Assembly (NCBI RefSeq): GCF_006829085.1
Contig: NZ_BJTC01000011.1
Coordinates: 173,424-237,423 of the forward strand
Length of the DNA stretch: 64,000 nt
Direction: 5' to 3'
From: Chryseobacterium sp. ON_d1
GTDB lineage: Bacteria > Bacteroidota > Bacteroidia > Flavobacteriales > Weeksellaceae
Shown: positions 8,128 through 15,994 of the stretch, piece by piece
Layout: each line of letters begins with the position of its first letter
How positions within the stretch are numbered: the first letter of the stretch is position 1
Program-made: the position numbers and the translations under genes
Notes under the pieces: generated by a model
What the model was told of the DNA's origin: nothing
Databases searched by the model: none
The model's input: the letters and a program-made list of their open reading frames with translations, nothing else

Positions 8128-8667
8128 GTTTGAGAGTGACGGCATTTTAGAGTCTGAGAGTTAGAGTGTTGGTGGGTTTGAATATTTTTTTAATTTTAAA
8201 AAAATATTTGGGTATGTCGACAATTAAATTTCATCAGGATTTAAAAGTTTTTCAACAATCATTTGAAACAGCACAGCTGATTTATGAACTCTCAAAATCA
8301 TTTCCAAAAGAAGAACTTTACTCCCTTACAGATCAGATAAGAAGATCATCAAGATCTGTAACAGCAAATATTAGCGAGGCCTGGGGAAAAAGAAAATATG
8401 AAAAATCCTTCATCGCTAAGCTTACAGATTCGGAAGGAGAAGCAAGAGAAACCCAAACATGGCTTCAGTTTGCCTTTGCCTGCAATTATATGAATGACGA
8501 GCAATACAATAATTTGCACAACAAATACAACCAAATAATAGGAATGTTAGTTAATATGATGAGCCAGTCAGAAAAATGGTGTTCATTTTCTTCAATGAAT
8601 AAAGAAGAGAATAATTTGTAAAATGCTGTTCAGGCACTCAAACTCTAATACACTAACACTCTCAAAC
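8128..8667. repeat. Imperfect inverted repeat enclosing a four-helix-bundle gene
   Basis: The left arm (8128-8158, beginning GTTTGAGAGTG) and right arm (8637-8667, ending CACTCTCAAAC) match in inverted orientation at about 24 of 31 positions by hand alignment. The arms are built from degenerate ttgagagt/ttagagt words. The unit fills the whole gap between two amidinohydrolase genes, and its only gene is the IVP-type protein at 8214. Confidence 0.65.
8214..8621 (+). CDS. Four-helix bundle protein (S23/IVP family)
   Basis: A 135-residue protein of the S23 ribosomal/23S intervening-sequence family: FHQDLKVFQQSFETAQLIY, then SLTDQIRRSSRSVTANISEAW and a glycine turn, then ESFIAK-type and EARETQTWLQFA helices. 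ATG 8214 begins the family-typical N-terminus; upstream in-frame codons fall in the flanking repeat. Family members were first found inside 23S rRNA intervening sequences and are structurally related to the Avd accessory protein of diversity-generating retroelements, but their job is unclear. It is flanked by inverted-repeat arms and splits two related enzyme genes, so it looks inserted. Confidence 0.85.
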   Translation: MSTIKFHQDLKVFQQSFETAQLIYELSKSFPKEELYSLTDQIRRSSRSVTANISEAWGKRKYEKSFIAKLTDSEGEARETQTWLQFAFACNYMNDEQYNNLHNKYNQIIGMLVNMMSQSEKWCSFSSMNKEENNL

Positions 8668-8676
8668 TTAATAAAA

Positions 8677-9600
8677 ATGCAAACAACAGATACCGTATTA
8701 ATGATAGAACCGATTGCATTCGGTTACAACGCAGAAACAGCGAAAAACAATTATTTCCAGGTAGAACAGACAGGTTCTGATATCCAGTCAAAAGCTTTGG
8801 CAGAGTTTAATACTTTTGTCGGAAAGCTGAGAGGGAAAGGAATCAATGTGATTACCATAAAAGACACTCCGGATCCGCATACTCCTGATTCTATTTTTCC
8901 CAATAACTGGGTAAGTTTCCATAAAGATGGAAAGGTGGTTTTATATCCGATGTTCGCTTCCAACAGAAGAGTGGAAAGAAGGGAAGATATTATTGAAACC
9001 ATCGAAGCTCAGGGATTTGAAGTAGCTGAAATTGATGACTGGTCATTTTCTGAAACTCAGGGACATTTTCTGGAAGGAACAGGAAGCATGATCTTCGATC
9101 ATGATAATAAAATTGCGTATGGCTCTGTTTCTCTGAGACTGGATGAAAAACTGTTTAGAGAATTCTGTACCAAATACGGATTCACTCCGGTAGTTTTCCA
9201 CTCATTTCAGACGGTAGGAGCGGAAAGGCTTCCTATCTACCACACCAATGTAATGATGTGTGTGGCGGATCAATTTGTCGTAATCTGTCTTGACTGTATC
9301 GACGATGAGCTTGAAAGAGAAAAAGTAGTGGAAACTATTAAGGGCTCGGGAAAAGAAATCATCGAGATCTCGGAAGAACAGATGCAGCAGTTTGCGGGAA
9401 ACATGCTTCAGGTTCAGAACAAAGAGGGTGAGAAATTTTTGGTGATGAGCCAGACCGCTTACCAGTCTCTCACTCCAGAACAGGTAGCCGCCATTGAAAA
9501 ATACTGTGAAATTATCTATTCAGACCTGAATACCATTGAAGTAAATGGTGGAGGAAGCGCAAGATGTATGCTTGCTGAGGTTTTTCTTCCAAAAAAATAA
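8677..9600 (+). CDS. ctlX: Citrulline utilization hydrolase-like amidinohydrolase (CtlX family)
   Basis: A 307-residue member of the same guanidine-modifying superfamily as the gene at 7193 but of the CtlX type, described for citrulline hydrolysis in Francisella. Features are DPHTPDSIFPNNWVS near residue 70, LEGTGSMIFD, PIYHTNVMMC with the catalytic His, and GGGSARCMLAEVF with nucleophile Cys297. ATG 8677 is chosen because an upstream in-frame ATG at 8623 would code through the inverted-repeat arm. The product would feed ornithine-side metabolism, consistent with polyamine genes directly downstream. The substrate assignment rests on family resemblance only. Confidence 0.75.
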   Translation: MQTTDTVLMIEPIAFGYNAETAKNNYFQVEQTGSDIQSKALAEFNTFVGKLRGKGINVITIKDTPDPHTPDSIFPNNWVSFHKDGKVVLYPMFASNRRVERREDIIETIEAQGFEVAEIDDWSFSETQGHFLEGTGSMIFDHDNKIAYGSVSLRLDEKLFREFCTKYGFTPVVFHSFQTVGAERLPIYHTNVMMCVADQFVVICLDCIDDELEREKVVETIKGSGKEIIEISEEQMQQFAGNMLQVQNKEGEKFLVMSQTAYQSLTPEQVAAIEKYCEIIYSDLNTIEVNGGGSARCMLAEVFLPKK

Positions 9601-9621
9601 TATATTTACCAAAAAAATTAA

Positions 9622-9981
9622 TTGAACCCATTATCAGGTAAAGGTTTACATATTCTTCTGACTTTGGAAACAGAGTCAGAAGATTTGTTATTAGACAGCA
9701 AAGGTTTTCTGATGTTTACAGAAGATATTCTGAAAACTAAAGATGTAGAAATTGTAGGAGTAACCAATCATATTTTTGAAAATGAGAGTTTTACTTCCGC
9801 AGTCATTCTGAAAGAGTCACATCTTTGTATCCACACGTGGCCGGAATTTAAACAGCTTACCTTTGATGTATTCCTTTGTAATTATACTCAGGACAATACC
9901 CAGAAAGTAGAGCAGATTGCAGATGAGGTGGTTCAGTATTTTAAAGCTAATACCATTCAAAAACACAAAATTTACAGATAA
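9622..9981 (+). CDS. speH: S-adenosylmethionine decarboxylase proenzyme
   Basis: Makes decarboxylated AdoMet, the aminopropyl donor for spermidine-type polyamines, with a pyruvoyl cofactor formed by self-cleavage. The 119-residue length and the spacing of key residues match class 1B enzymes: cleavage site Glu65-Ser66, His71 (ESHLCIHTWPEF) and Cys86 (FDVFLCN), with the same +5/+20 offsets as Ser63/His68/Cys83 of characterised members. The start must be TTG 9622 or later, because a TAA stop lies directly before it (9619-9621). The next gene starts two bases after the stop, so they are co-transcribed. Confidence 0.9.
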   Translation: MNPLSGKGLHILLTLETESEDLLLDSKGFLMFTEDILKTKDVEIVGVTNHIFENESFTSAVILKESHLCIHTWPEFKQLTFDVFLCNYTQDNTQKVEQIADEVVQYFKANTIQKHKIYR

Positions 9982-9983
9982 AA

Positions 9984-11441
9984 ATGTACTATGTCTGCCC
10001 AGCATGCGAATCAGAAAATAAATTAGATCTCACCTTTCCTGTTGAAGAATATGTTTGCGGTACCTGTTCTTATCTCATTGATGTTGCCGGAAACAAAAAA
10101 ATTAAACATCTGAAAGTCCCTACGGAAAATGTTGTTTTAGATGTTGGACAAAAAGGAAGAATCGGAGAGGTAGAATATACTGTTGCTGCCATTATCGTCA
10201 GGAAATATGGTTCCAGTATTTTCTGGCGCGAATATTATTTAAAAGACAGTAAAGGAAATGATGCTTTCCTGAGTGAAAGTGACGGGCATTGGGTTTTCCT
10301 GATTCCTATAGATGCTGATGATTTTAAAAGTAAAGATTCAGCATTCCCAACCTATCTCGGGCGAACCTATCGATGGTACGAAAACTCTCAATGCAGTATT
10401 GAAGCCGCAGCTGGTTTTTTTGATGAGCATCTGGATTTCAGTATTGCTACCTACAAAGAATATGTCAACGGAACCCGTATGATCTCTCAGGAGAAGACCA
10501 GCAGGAAAAGCCAGTATTTCTATGGAGTCCACATTTCAAAATATGAAGTAAAGAAAGCTTTTAAAATAACTAACCTGCCGTATTATACAGGAATAGGGAT
10601 CGTTCAGCCTTATTATTTCGATATCAGACAGGCTGTAAACATCTTTTGTGTGGCGGCATTAATGATTTGTTTGCTTCAAATGTATGTTTACACTTCAAGA
10701 GCCAACGAAACCGTTTTTGCAGAGACCATCAATTTTGCAGATGTAAAAGATAAAGAATTGGTCAGCAAAAGCTTTACCCTTTCCGGAGGTTCGGCCCCAT
10801 TAAAAGTGAATGCTTTTTCAGGTGTTGATAATTCCTGGGCGAATGTTCAGCTAAGCCTTGTGAATGAGAATACCAATGAAATCATCTACACCTCCAAAGA
10901 TATTGAACAGTATCATGGTTACGAAGATGGAGAAAGCTGGTCAGAAGGGAGCCAGTCTGAAGATTTTAACCTGTGTGGGGTAGGCTCCGGAAAATATCAT
11001 TTCATTATTTCAGCTGAAAAAGAAGGAGGCTTGCCGTCATTTTCAGGCCTTACATCGTCCGATTCAAAGGTCATGATATCACGGGATAAATCAGGAACAA
11101 TTGAGGTTACTGACATATTCAAGGTACAGACCAAGACTTTTACAGACGGGCAGACGCTGGAAAAAGATACCTCGGAAGTAACCAGACTTGCTAAAGCATC
11201 GTTCGGAACTCAAAAGCTGGATTCCCTGATTAATTCTGAAGCACTTAAACTTTCCACAGACCCCATTTCAAGCAATACCTATGTACAGCTCAAAGCAACT
11301 TGGCTTCCCGTTTCATTCTGGAACTTTGGCTTCATTTTATTCATAATGATTGTACTCTTTGTCGCGATGTGGATAGGAAGACATTTCTTTAATGTGAATA
11401 AATGGAAAAATAGTTCAAACACCCCATATGCCACATCATGA
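9984..11441 (+). CDS. DUF4178 membrane protein with N-terminal zinc ribbon
   Basis: A 485-residue protein. It starts with a Zn-ribbon-like quartet Cys5-Cys8 (CPAC) and Cys25-Cys28 (CGTC). A DUF4178-type beta-rich domain follows at roughly residues 45-190 (VLDVGQKGRIGEVEYTV, FWREYYLKDSKGNDAFLSE). A membrane helix lies near residue 220 (VNIFCVAALMICLLQMYVY), then a ~200-residue extracytoplasmic region (LSGGSAPLKVNAFSGVDNSW) and a second helix near residue 455 (GFILFIMIVLFVAMW). Biochemical function is unknown. DUF4178 is recurrently linked to DUF350 and polyamine-type enzymes, as here. It overlaps the next gene by four bases. Confidence 0.75.
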   Translation: MYYVCPACESENKLDLTFPVEEYVCGTCSYLIDVAGNKKIKHLKVPTENVVLDVGQKGRIGEVEYTVAAIIVRKYGSSIFWREYYLKDSKGNDAFLSESDGHWVFLIPIDADDFKSKDSAFPTYLGRTYRWYENSQCSIEAAAGFFDEHLDFSIATYKEYVNGTRMISQEKTSRKSQYFYGVHISKYEVKKAFKITNLPYYTGIGIVQPYYFDIRQAVNIFCVAALMICLLQMYVYTSRANETVFAETINFADVKDKELVSKSFTLSGGSAPLKVNAFSGVDNSWANVQLSLVNENTNEIIYTSKDIEQYHGYEDGESWSEGSQSEDFNLCGVGSGKYHFIISAEKEGGLPSFSGLTSSDSKVMISRDKSGTIEVTDIFKVQTKTFTDGQTLEKDTSEVTRLAKASFGTQKLDSLINSEALKLSTDPISSNTYVQLKATWLPVSFWNFGFILFIMIVLFVAMWIGRHFFNVNKWKNSSNTPYATS

Positions 11442-11632
11442 TAACTAATATTTTACATTACATAAGACAAAACTGGATACTCTGTTTAATCGGAGGGTTT
11501 TTCATGACCTGGTTTGTATACCTTACCTATCAGGGAAATCAGGTCTGCGACTGTGCCAAAACGGAAATATACCGCGACGGAACTACAAGAAGTCATTCCA
11601 GAGTAGGATTCTACAGATATTATCACAAATAA
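11438..11632 (+). CDS. Small single-span membrane protein of the polyamine cluster
   Basis: A 64-residue protein translated from an ATGA overlap with the DUF4178 gene. It has one hydrophobic helix (WILCLIGGFFMTWFVYLTY) followed by a short polar tail with CDCAK and several basic residues. I do not recognise a family. Its tight coupling to the genes on both sides (12 bases to DUF350) suggests a structural or accessory subunit of the same membrane assembly. Confidence 0.65.
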   Translation: MITNILHYIRQNWILCLIGGFFMTWFVYLTYQGNQVCDCAKTEIYRDGTTRSHSRVGFYRYYHK

Positions 11633-11644
11633 AAATATAAAACT

Positions 11645-11860
11645 ATGGACAACATCAATTTCTTACCCATACTAAACTCGGTTCTTTACTCATTTTTAGG
11701 AATTGCCATTTTGCTTGCATGTTATTTCATTATTGAAAAACTGACTCCTGAAAAAACATGGCACGAGATCGCCCAGAATAAAAATATAGCAATTGCTATT
11801 GTCTTCGGGGCATTTATTATCGGAATTTCAATGATTATAAGCGCTGCAATTCATGGATAA
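11645..11860 (+). CDS. DUF350 small membrane protein
   Basis: A 71-residue protein with two predicted membrane helices (SFLGIAILLACYFIIEKLTP and NIAIAIVFGAFIIGISMIIS), matching one half of the DUF350 fold. E. coli YjfL is a larger DUF350 protein in a cluster with a PspA-like protein and a glutathionylspermidine-synthase-like enzyme, so the association with polyamine-type enzymes recurs. The molecular function is unknown. It overlaps the spermidine-synthase-like gene by eight bases. Confidence 0.7.
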   Translation: MDNINFLPILNSVLYSFLGIAILLACYFIIEKLTPEKTWHEIAQNKNIAIAIVFGAFIIGISMIISAAIHG

Positions 11861-13367
11861 GAAGAGGATTCCTCTTGAGCTGCTTTTATTGTTTTCAGTA
11901 TTCGTCATTGCTACATGTGGACTGATTTATGAGCTGGTGGCCGGAGCGCTGGCAAGCTATCTTTTAGGAGACTCTGTAAAGCAGTTTTCTTTCATTATCG
12001 GAGTATACCTGTTCTCAATGGGAGTGGGGTCCTACCTTGCAAAATTCATCAAAGGAAATCTTATTGATAAATTCATTGAGATCGAAATCCTTGTAGGAAT
12101 TGTAGGCGGAATCAGCTCTGTTGTGCTGTTTATTCTGTTTAATACGCTCGCCCATTTTGAAAGTGTTTTATACCTTTTCGTCTTTTTCACGGGATGTCTG
12201 GTTGGGGTGGAAATCCCGCTTCTGATGAATATTTTAAAAGACAGGGTGCAGTTTAAAGATTTAGTTTCAAATGTCTTTGCATTCGATTATATCGGAGCAT
12301 TACTGGCATCTATTCTGTTTCCATTGGTTTTGATTCCGAAGCTGGGAATTGTCAAAACCCCTTTGTTTTTCGGATTGATTAATATTTCCATTGCGATATT
12401 CCTGTGCTATTATCTTACAAAGGAATTATCAAAGCCACTATCGCTCAAAGTAAAATCTCTTGCAGCATTTGCATTTCTTTTAGGACTTTTCATTTTCTCA
12501 GATACTATTTTATCCTATTCAGAAGAAAAATTATATGGTGAAAATGTAGTGTATACCAAAAGCTCTCCTTATCAGAGAATTGTTTTAACTAGAAACACTC
12601 ATGAATTCCGTTTATATTTAAATAACAACCTGCAGTTTTCATCCATAGACGAATACCGTTATCATGAGGCTTTGGTACATCCTGCAATGTCGATGGCAAA
12701 AAATATAGATAATGTCCTGATTCTTGGAGGCGGTGATGGTTTTGCAGCAAGAGAAGTATTAAAATATAAAGATGTTAAAAAAGTAACACTTGTAGATCTT
12801 GACGGAGAGATGACCCAGTTTTTCAAAACCAATGAAACCATGCGCAGACTGAATCAAAGTTCTTTCTCCAATCCTAAAGTGGAAGTGATCAATAAAGATG
12901 CTTACATCTGGGTAAAAGAGAACAAAAAGAAGTTTGATGTCATTATCATAGACTTTCCGGATCCGTCCAATTACAGCCTCGGAAAACTTTATTCCTTACA
13001 GTTTTATAAAGAACTGGAGAGATTGACAACTCTTGATACCAAGATTGTAGTTCAGACCACCTCTCCGTATTTTGCCCCGAAATCTTTCTGGTGTATCGAA
13101 AAAACAATCCATCAGATTTTTCCTTTTACAGCAGCATATCACACTTACGTTCCGTCTTTTGGGGAATGGGGATTTTCTATGGCTTCATTTGAACCCGTCA
13201 ACAACAGGATCTACAGAAAGCTGCCTGGCTTAAAATATTATGATTACAACTTTTCACAGATGTCTTATTTCAATAAAGATATGAAGGTGAAAGACGTAGA
13301 AGTTAACCGTCTGGATAACCAGATATTAGTCCGATATTTCGATGAAGAGTGGGGGAAAGTACAGTAG
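11853..13367 (+). CDS. Membrane-embedded spermidine synthase-like aminopropyltransferase
   Basis: A 504-residue protein. About the first 210 residues form seven or so membrane helices (LLLLFSVFVIATCGLIYELV, AALLASILFPLVLIPKLGIV region). The rest is a spermidine-synthase Rossmann domain. Active-site motifs are intact: QFSSIDEYRYHEALVHPA, the AdoMet-binding GGGDG at 292-296, TLVDLDGEM and IIIDFPDPSNYSLGKLYS. This supports real aminopropyl transfer from decarboxylated AdoMet made by the cluster's own decarboxylase. The acceptor is unknown; a membrane-bound enzyme could act on a lipid, peptide or polyamine at the envelope (inference). It overlaps the FAD enzyme gene by 26 bases. Confidence 0.8.
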   Translation: MDKKRIPLELLLLFSVFVIATCGLIYELVAGALASYLLGDSVKQFSFIIGVYLFSMGVGSYLAKFIKGNLIDKFIEIEILVGIVGGISSVVLFILFNTLAHFESVLYLFVFFTGCLVGVEIPLLMNILKDRVQFKDLVSNVFAFDYIGALLASILFPLVLIPKLGIVKTPLFFGLINISIAIFLCYYLTKELSKPLSLKVKSLAAFAFLLGLFIFSDTILSYSEEKLYGENVVYTKSSPYQRIVLTRNTHEFRLYLNNNLQFSSIDEYRYHEALVHPAMSMAKNIDNVLILGGGDGFAAREVLKYKDVKKVTLVDLDGEMTQFFKTNETMRRLNQSSFSNPKVEVINKDAYIWVKENKKKFDVIIIDFPDPSNYSLGKLYSLQFYKELERLTTLDTKIVVQTTSPYFAPKSFWCIEKTIHQIFPFTAAYHTYVPSFGEWGFSMASFEPVNNRIYRKLPGLKYYDYNFSQMSYFNKDMKVKDVEVNRLDNQILVRYFDEEWGKVQ

Positions 13368-14931
13368 AAAAGATTTTCTCACAACTATATTTTTAGGTAG
13401 TCTTATGCTTCCCTTTTTGCAGTATTGCGGAAAGAAAGTTAAAGCTTTGCTGCTGAAGGTCACCGGAACGAATCATGTCTTAGGGCATATGCTTTGGGCA
13501 AAAGATTTTCCACAGTTTTCAGAAGTTATCCACACTAAATATCTTATTGTCGGGGGCGGAATCTCTGGTCTTTCGGCGTGTAGATCCTTCAGCCAGCATA
13601 ATGAAAGTGATTATCTTCTTCTGGAAATGGAAAATCATCTTGGCGGCAATTCCTCCAATGGAGAGAACTCATTTTCAAAATTTCCTTTGGGCGCCCATTA
13701 TTTACCGTTACCGAACAAAGAAAATACAGAAATCATCAACTTCCTGAAAGAATGTAAAATCTGCCTGGGAGCAGAAGAAAACGGAGAACCTGTTCTTGAT
13801 GAATACCAAATGACATTTCCACAGCAGGAAAGATTATTTTATAAAAATTCCTGGCAGAACGATATTGTTCCCCAAAGAGGAATTTCAGCACAAACTCAGC
13901 AGGAGCTTACCCGCTTTTTTAAGCTGATGGATGAGTTCCGTGTAAAGAAGGATGCGGAGGGAAAATATTGGTTTGCTATTCCCGTACATGATTCCAGCAG
14001 AGAAGATGAGGTTTTAAAGCTTGAAAAGGTAATTTTTAAAGATTGGCTGACAGAAAACAACTACCGGTCTGAAGAGCTTCTATGGCTTCTGGATTATTCC
14101 TGCAGAGATGATTTCGGATTAGGAATAGACTACGTTTCTGCATGGGCAGGAATACATTATTTTGCCGGAAGAAAGAATAACTGGAGCACAATATATAAAG
14201 ATCAGGTATTCACATGGCCGGAAGGAAATGCAAGACTGGCAAAACATCTTTCAAAATTCACCGAGGGAAAACATGTGCCGGGAAATCTGGTTTTTGATGT
14301 AAAAATCAATGATAAAGTTGAGGTATTAAGTTTTGATAATACCCAAAAGAAAACCAAGAAGATCATTGCCGATAAAGTACTGTTTGCCACACCGCAGTTT
14401 GTGAATGAGAGAATTTTTAATCATAAAAAAGCATCTTCCTTTCATTATGTGCCCTGGCTTTTAACCACCATTACGCTGAAAAATGAATTCGGAGGAGATG
14501 AAGAGCTGGCTTGGGATAATGTGATCTACGGTTCTTCAGGATTGGGGTATATTTTTGATCAGCATCAGAATCTCAACCAGATTATCGGTGAAAAGGTGAT
14601 TACTCATTATAAAAGTTTTTCAACTTCAGACTGTAGAAAAGCAAGGAAAAAGCTCTATGGCATGAAGGAATCTGAACTGAAAGATTTAGTTTTGGATGAT
14701 CTGAAGAAAGCACATCCGCTGATAGAAGATTTCATTCTGGAAATGCAGTTTCATAAAATAGGGCATGCGATGATCGCTCCTGTTCCTAACCAGATTTTTG
14801 GAGAAGAAACCAGAAAAGCAAAAGAACCGATAGAAAGTAAAATTTTCTTTGCCCATTCCGATCTTTCAGGAATCTCTATTTTTGAAGAAGCTTTCTATCA
14901 GGGGCTCCGGACTGCAGAACAAATGATGTAA
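13342..14931 (+). CDS. Exported FAD-dependent amine oxidoreductase-like protein
   Basis: A 529-residue flavoprotein. The N-terminus carries a Tat-like motif (SRKDFL, residues 8-13, Arg-Lys instead of Arg-Arg), a hydrophobic stretch and a possible lipobox Cys29 (FLQYC). The dinucleotide-binding GGGISG lies at 71-76, followed by EMENHLGGNS, and the C-terminal AEQ-type helix of the amine oxidase/protoporphyrinogen oxidase superfamily ends the protein. Tat export would suit a folded FAD protein. In this cluster it might oxidise an aminopropyl product outside the cytoplasm (inference). It starts 26 bases inside the preceding gene and ends 9 bases before the next. Confidence 0.7.
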   Translation: MKSGGKYSRKDFLTTIFLGSLMLPFLQYCGKKVKALLLKVTGTNHVLGHMLWAKDFPQFSEVIHTKYLIVGGGISGLSACRSFSQHNESDYLLLEMENHLGGNSSNGENSFSKFPLGAHYLPLPNKENTEIINFLKECKICLGAEENGEPVLDEYQMTFPQQERLFYKNSWQNDIVPQRGISAQTQQELTRFFKLMDEFRVKKDAEGKYWFAIPVHDSSREDEVLKLEKVIFKDWLTENNYRSEELLWLLDYSCRDDFGLGIDYVSAWAGIHYFAGRKNNWSTIYKDQVFTWPEGNARLAKHLSKFTEGKHVPGNLVFDVKINDKVEVLSFDNTQKKTKKIIADKVLFATPQFVNERIFNHKKASSFHYVPWLLTTITLKNEFGGDEELAWDNVIYGSSGLGYIFDQHQNLNQIIGEKVITHYKSFSTSDCRKARKKLYGMKESELKDLVLDDLKKAHPLIEDFILEMQFHKIGHAMIAPVPNQIFGEETRKAKEPIESKIFFAHSDLSGISIFEEAFYQGLRTAEQMM

Positions 14932-14940
14932 AATAATACT

Positions 14941-15966
14941 ATGAAACAGCCGTGGATACATAATGCAAAAACAGACTGGTGGTTTATTTTATCACCACCT
15001 TTTCTGGTGCTGCTGATTATCTTTCTTTTTCAGAAACAGATTCAGACACTGGAAAATCATTATTCCTTTTACACATGGCTTTTCCTGATTGTTTTTGTTG
15101 ATGTTGCCCACGTTTATTCCACTCTGTTTAAAACCTATTTTGTAAAAGGAGAGGTACAGAGAAATAAGCTGCTGTATCTGGGAATTCCTGTTTTGAGCTT
15201 GATCTTGGGAATGATCCTGTTCCAGTTGGGTAGTCTGATCTTCTGGTCAGTACTGGCATTGATTGCCGTTTTTCATTTTATAAGGCAGCAGTACGGCTTT
15301 ATGAGGATCTATGCCCGTTTTGAACCGAACAACTGGAGTAAAAAAATAGATGAGATTGCTGTTTACTCCGCGACTGTTTATCCGATGTTGTATTGGTTTA
15401 AAACACCCCGAGCCTTTACATGGTTTGTAAACAATGAGTTTGACTGGCTTCAGAATCTTCCGGATTACATTCCTTTACTTACTGCAATCTACTTTGCAAT
15501 CCTGATCATTTGGCTTTTTAAAACTGCTTTTGAAGCTTTTAAATCCAAACGGATTAATATTCCTAAAACAGTGTTGATCGCCGGAACTTTTCTTTCCTGG
15601 TATTTTGGAATTATTTACTTCAACAATGATCTTCTGTTTACTTTTCTGAATGTAGTTTCTCACGGGATTCCCTATATAGCATTGATTTATATCCGGGAAA
15701 TAAAGCAAAAAGAAAATCAGCAGCTGAACCGGATGCAGATTTTTAAATCCTTTTCAGGAATATTCCTATTTGTTGGAGTCATTTTATCGTTTGCCTTTCT
15801 CGAAGAATTTTTGTGGGAAACGCTTATCTGGAATGAGCACTTTTCCCTGAATATGATGGTCTCAGAAAATCTCTTTCAGTTTCTGGTTCCTTTATTGGTT
15901 GTTCCGCAGCTTACTCATTATCTTCTGGATGGCTTTATTTGGAGAAAACCGAAAAAAGTTAATTAA
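14941..15966 (+). CDS. Polytopic membrane protein of the polyamine cluster
   Basis: A 341-residue protein with about eight or nine hydrophobic helices (for example PFLVLLIIFLFQKQI, WLFLIVFVDVAHVYSTLF, FLNVVSHGIPYIALIYI, LFQFLVPLLVVPQLTHYLL). Polar residues inside helices include a recurrent His pattern (VDVAHVYS, IAVFHFIRQQYGF, VSHGIPY, LTHYLLDGFIW), reminiscent of integral membrane metal- or heme-type enzymes. I cannot assign a family. It is the last gene of the run starting at 9622; the next gene begins 28 bases later and is a secreted glycosidase, probably unrelated in function. Confidence 0.65.
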   Translation: MKQPWIHNAKTDWWFILSPPFLVLLIIFLFQKQIQTLENHYSFYTWLFLIVFVDVAHVYSTLFKTYFVKGEVQRNKLLYLGIPVLSLILGMILFQLGSLIFWSVLALIAVFHFIRQQYGFMRIYARFEPNNWSKKIDEIAVYSATVYPMLYWFKTPRAFTWFVNNEFDWLQNLPDYIPLLTAIYFAILIIWLFKTAFEAFKSKRINIPKTVLIAGTFLSWYFGIIYFNNDLLFTFLNVVSHGIPYIALIYIREIKQKENQQLNRMQIFKSFSGIFLFVGVILSFAFLEEFLWETLIWNEHFSLNMMVSENLFQFLVPLLVVPQLTHYLLDGFIWRKPKKVN

Positions 15967-15994
15967 CTTTGTCCGGAACGTTTAAAATCTGAAA

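Noticed and set aside
8128..8667. Diversity-generating retroelement suggested by an Avd-like four-helix protein
   Set aside because: No reverse transcriptase and no template/variable repeat pair lies near this gene or the one at 44287.
13547..13747. Short plus-strand frame inside the FAD gene
   Set aside because: It is a shadow frame fully inside a well-supported gene.
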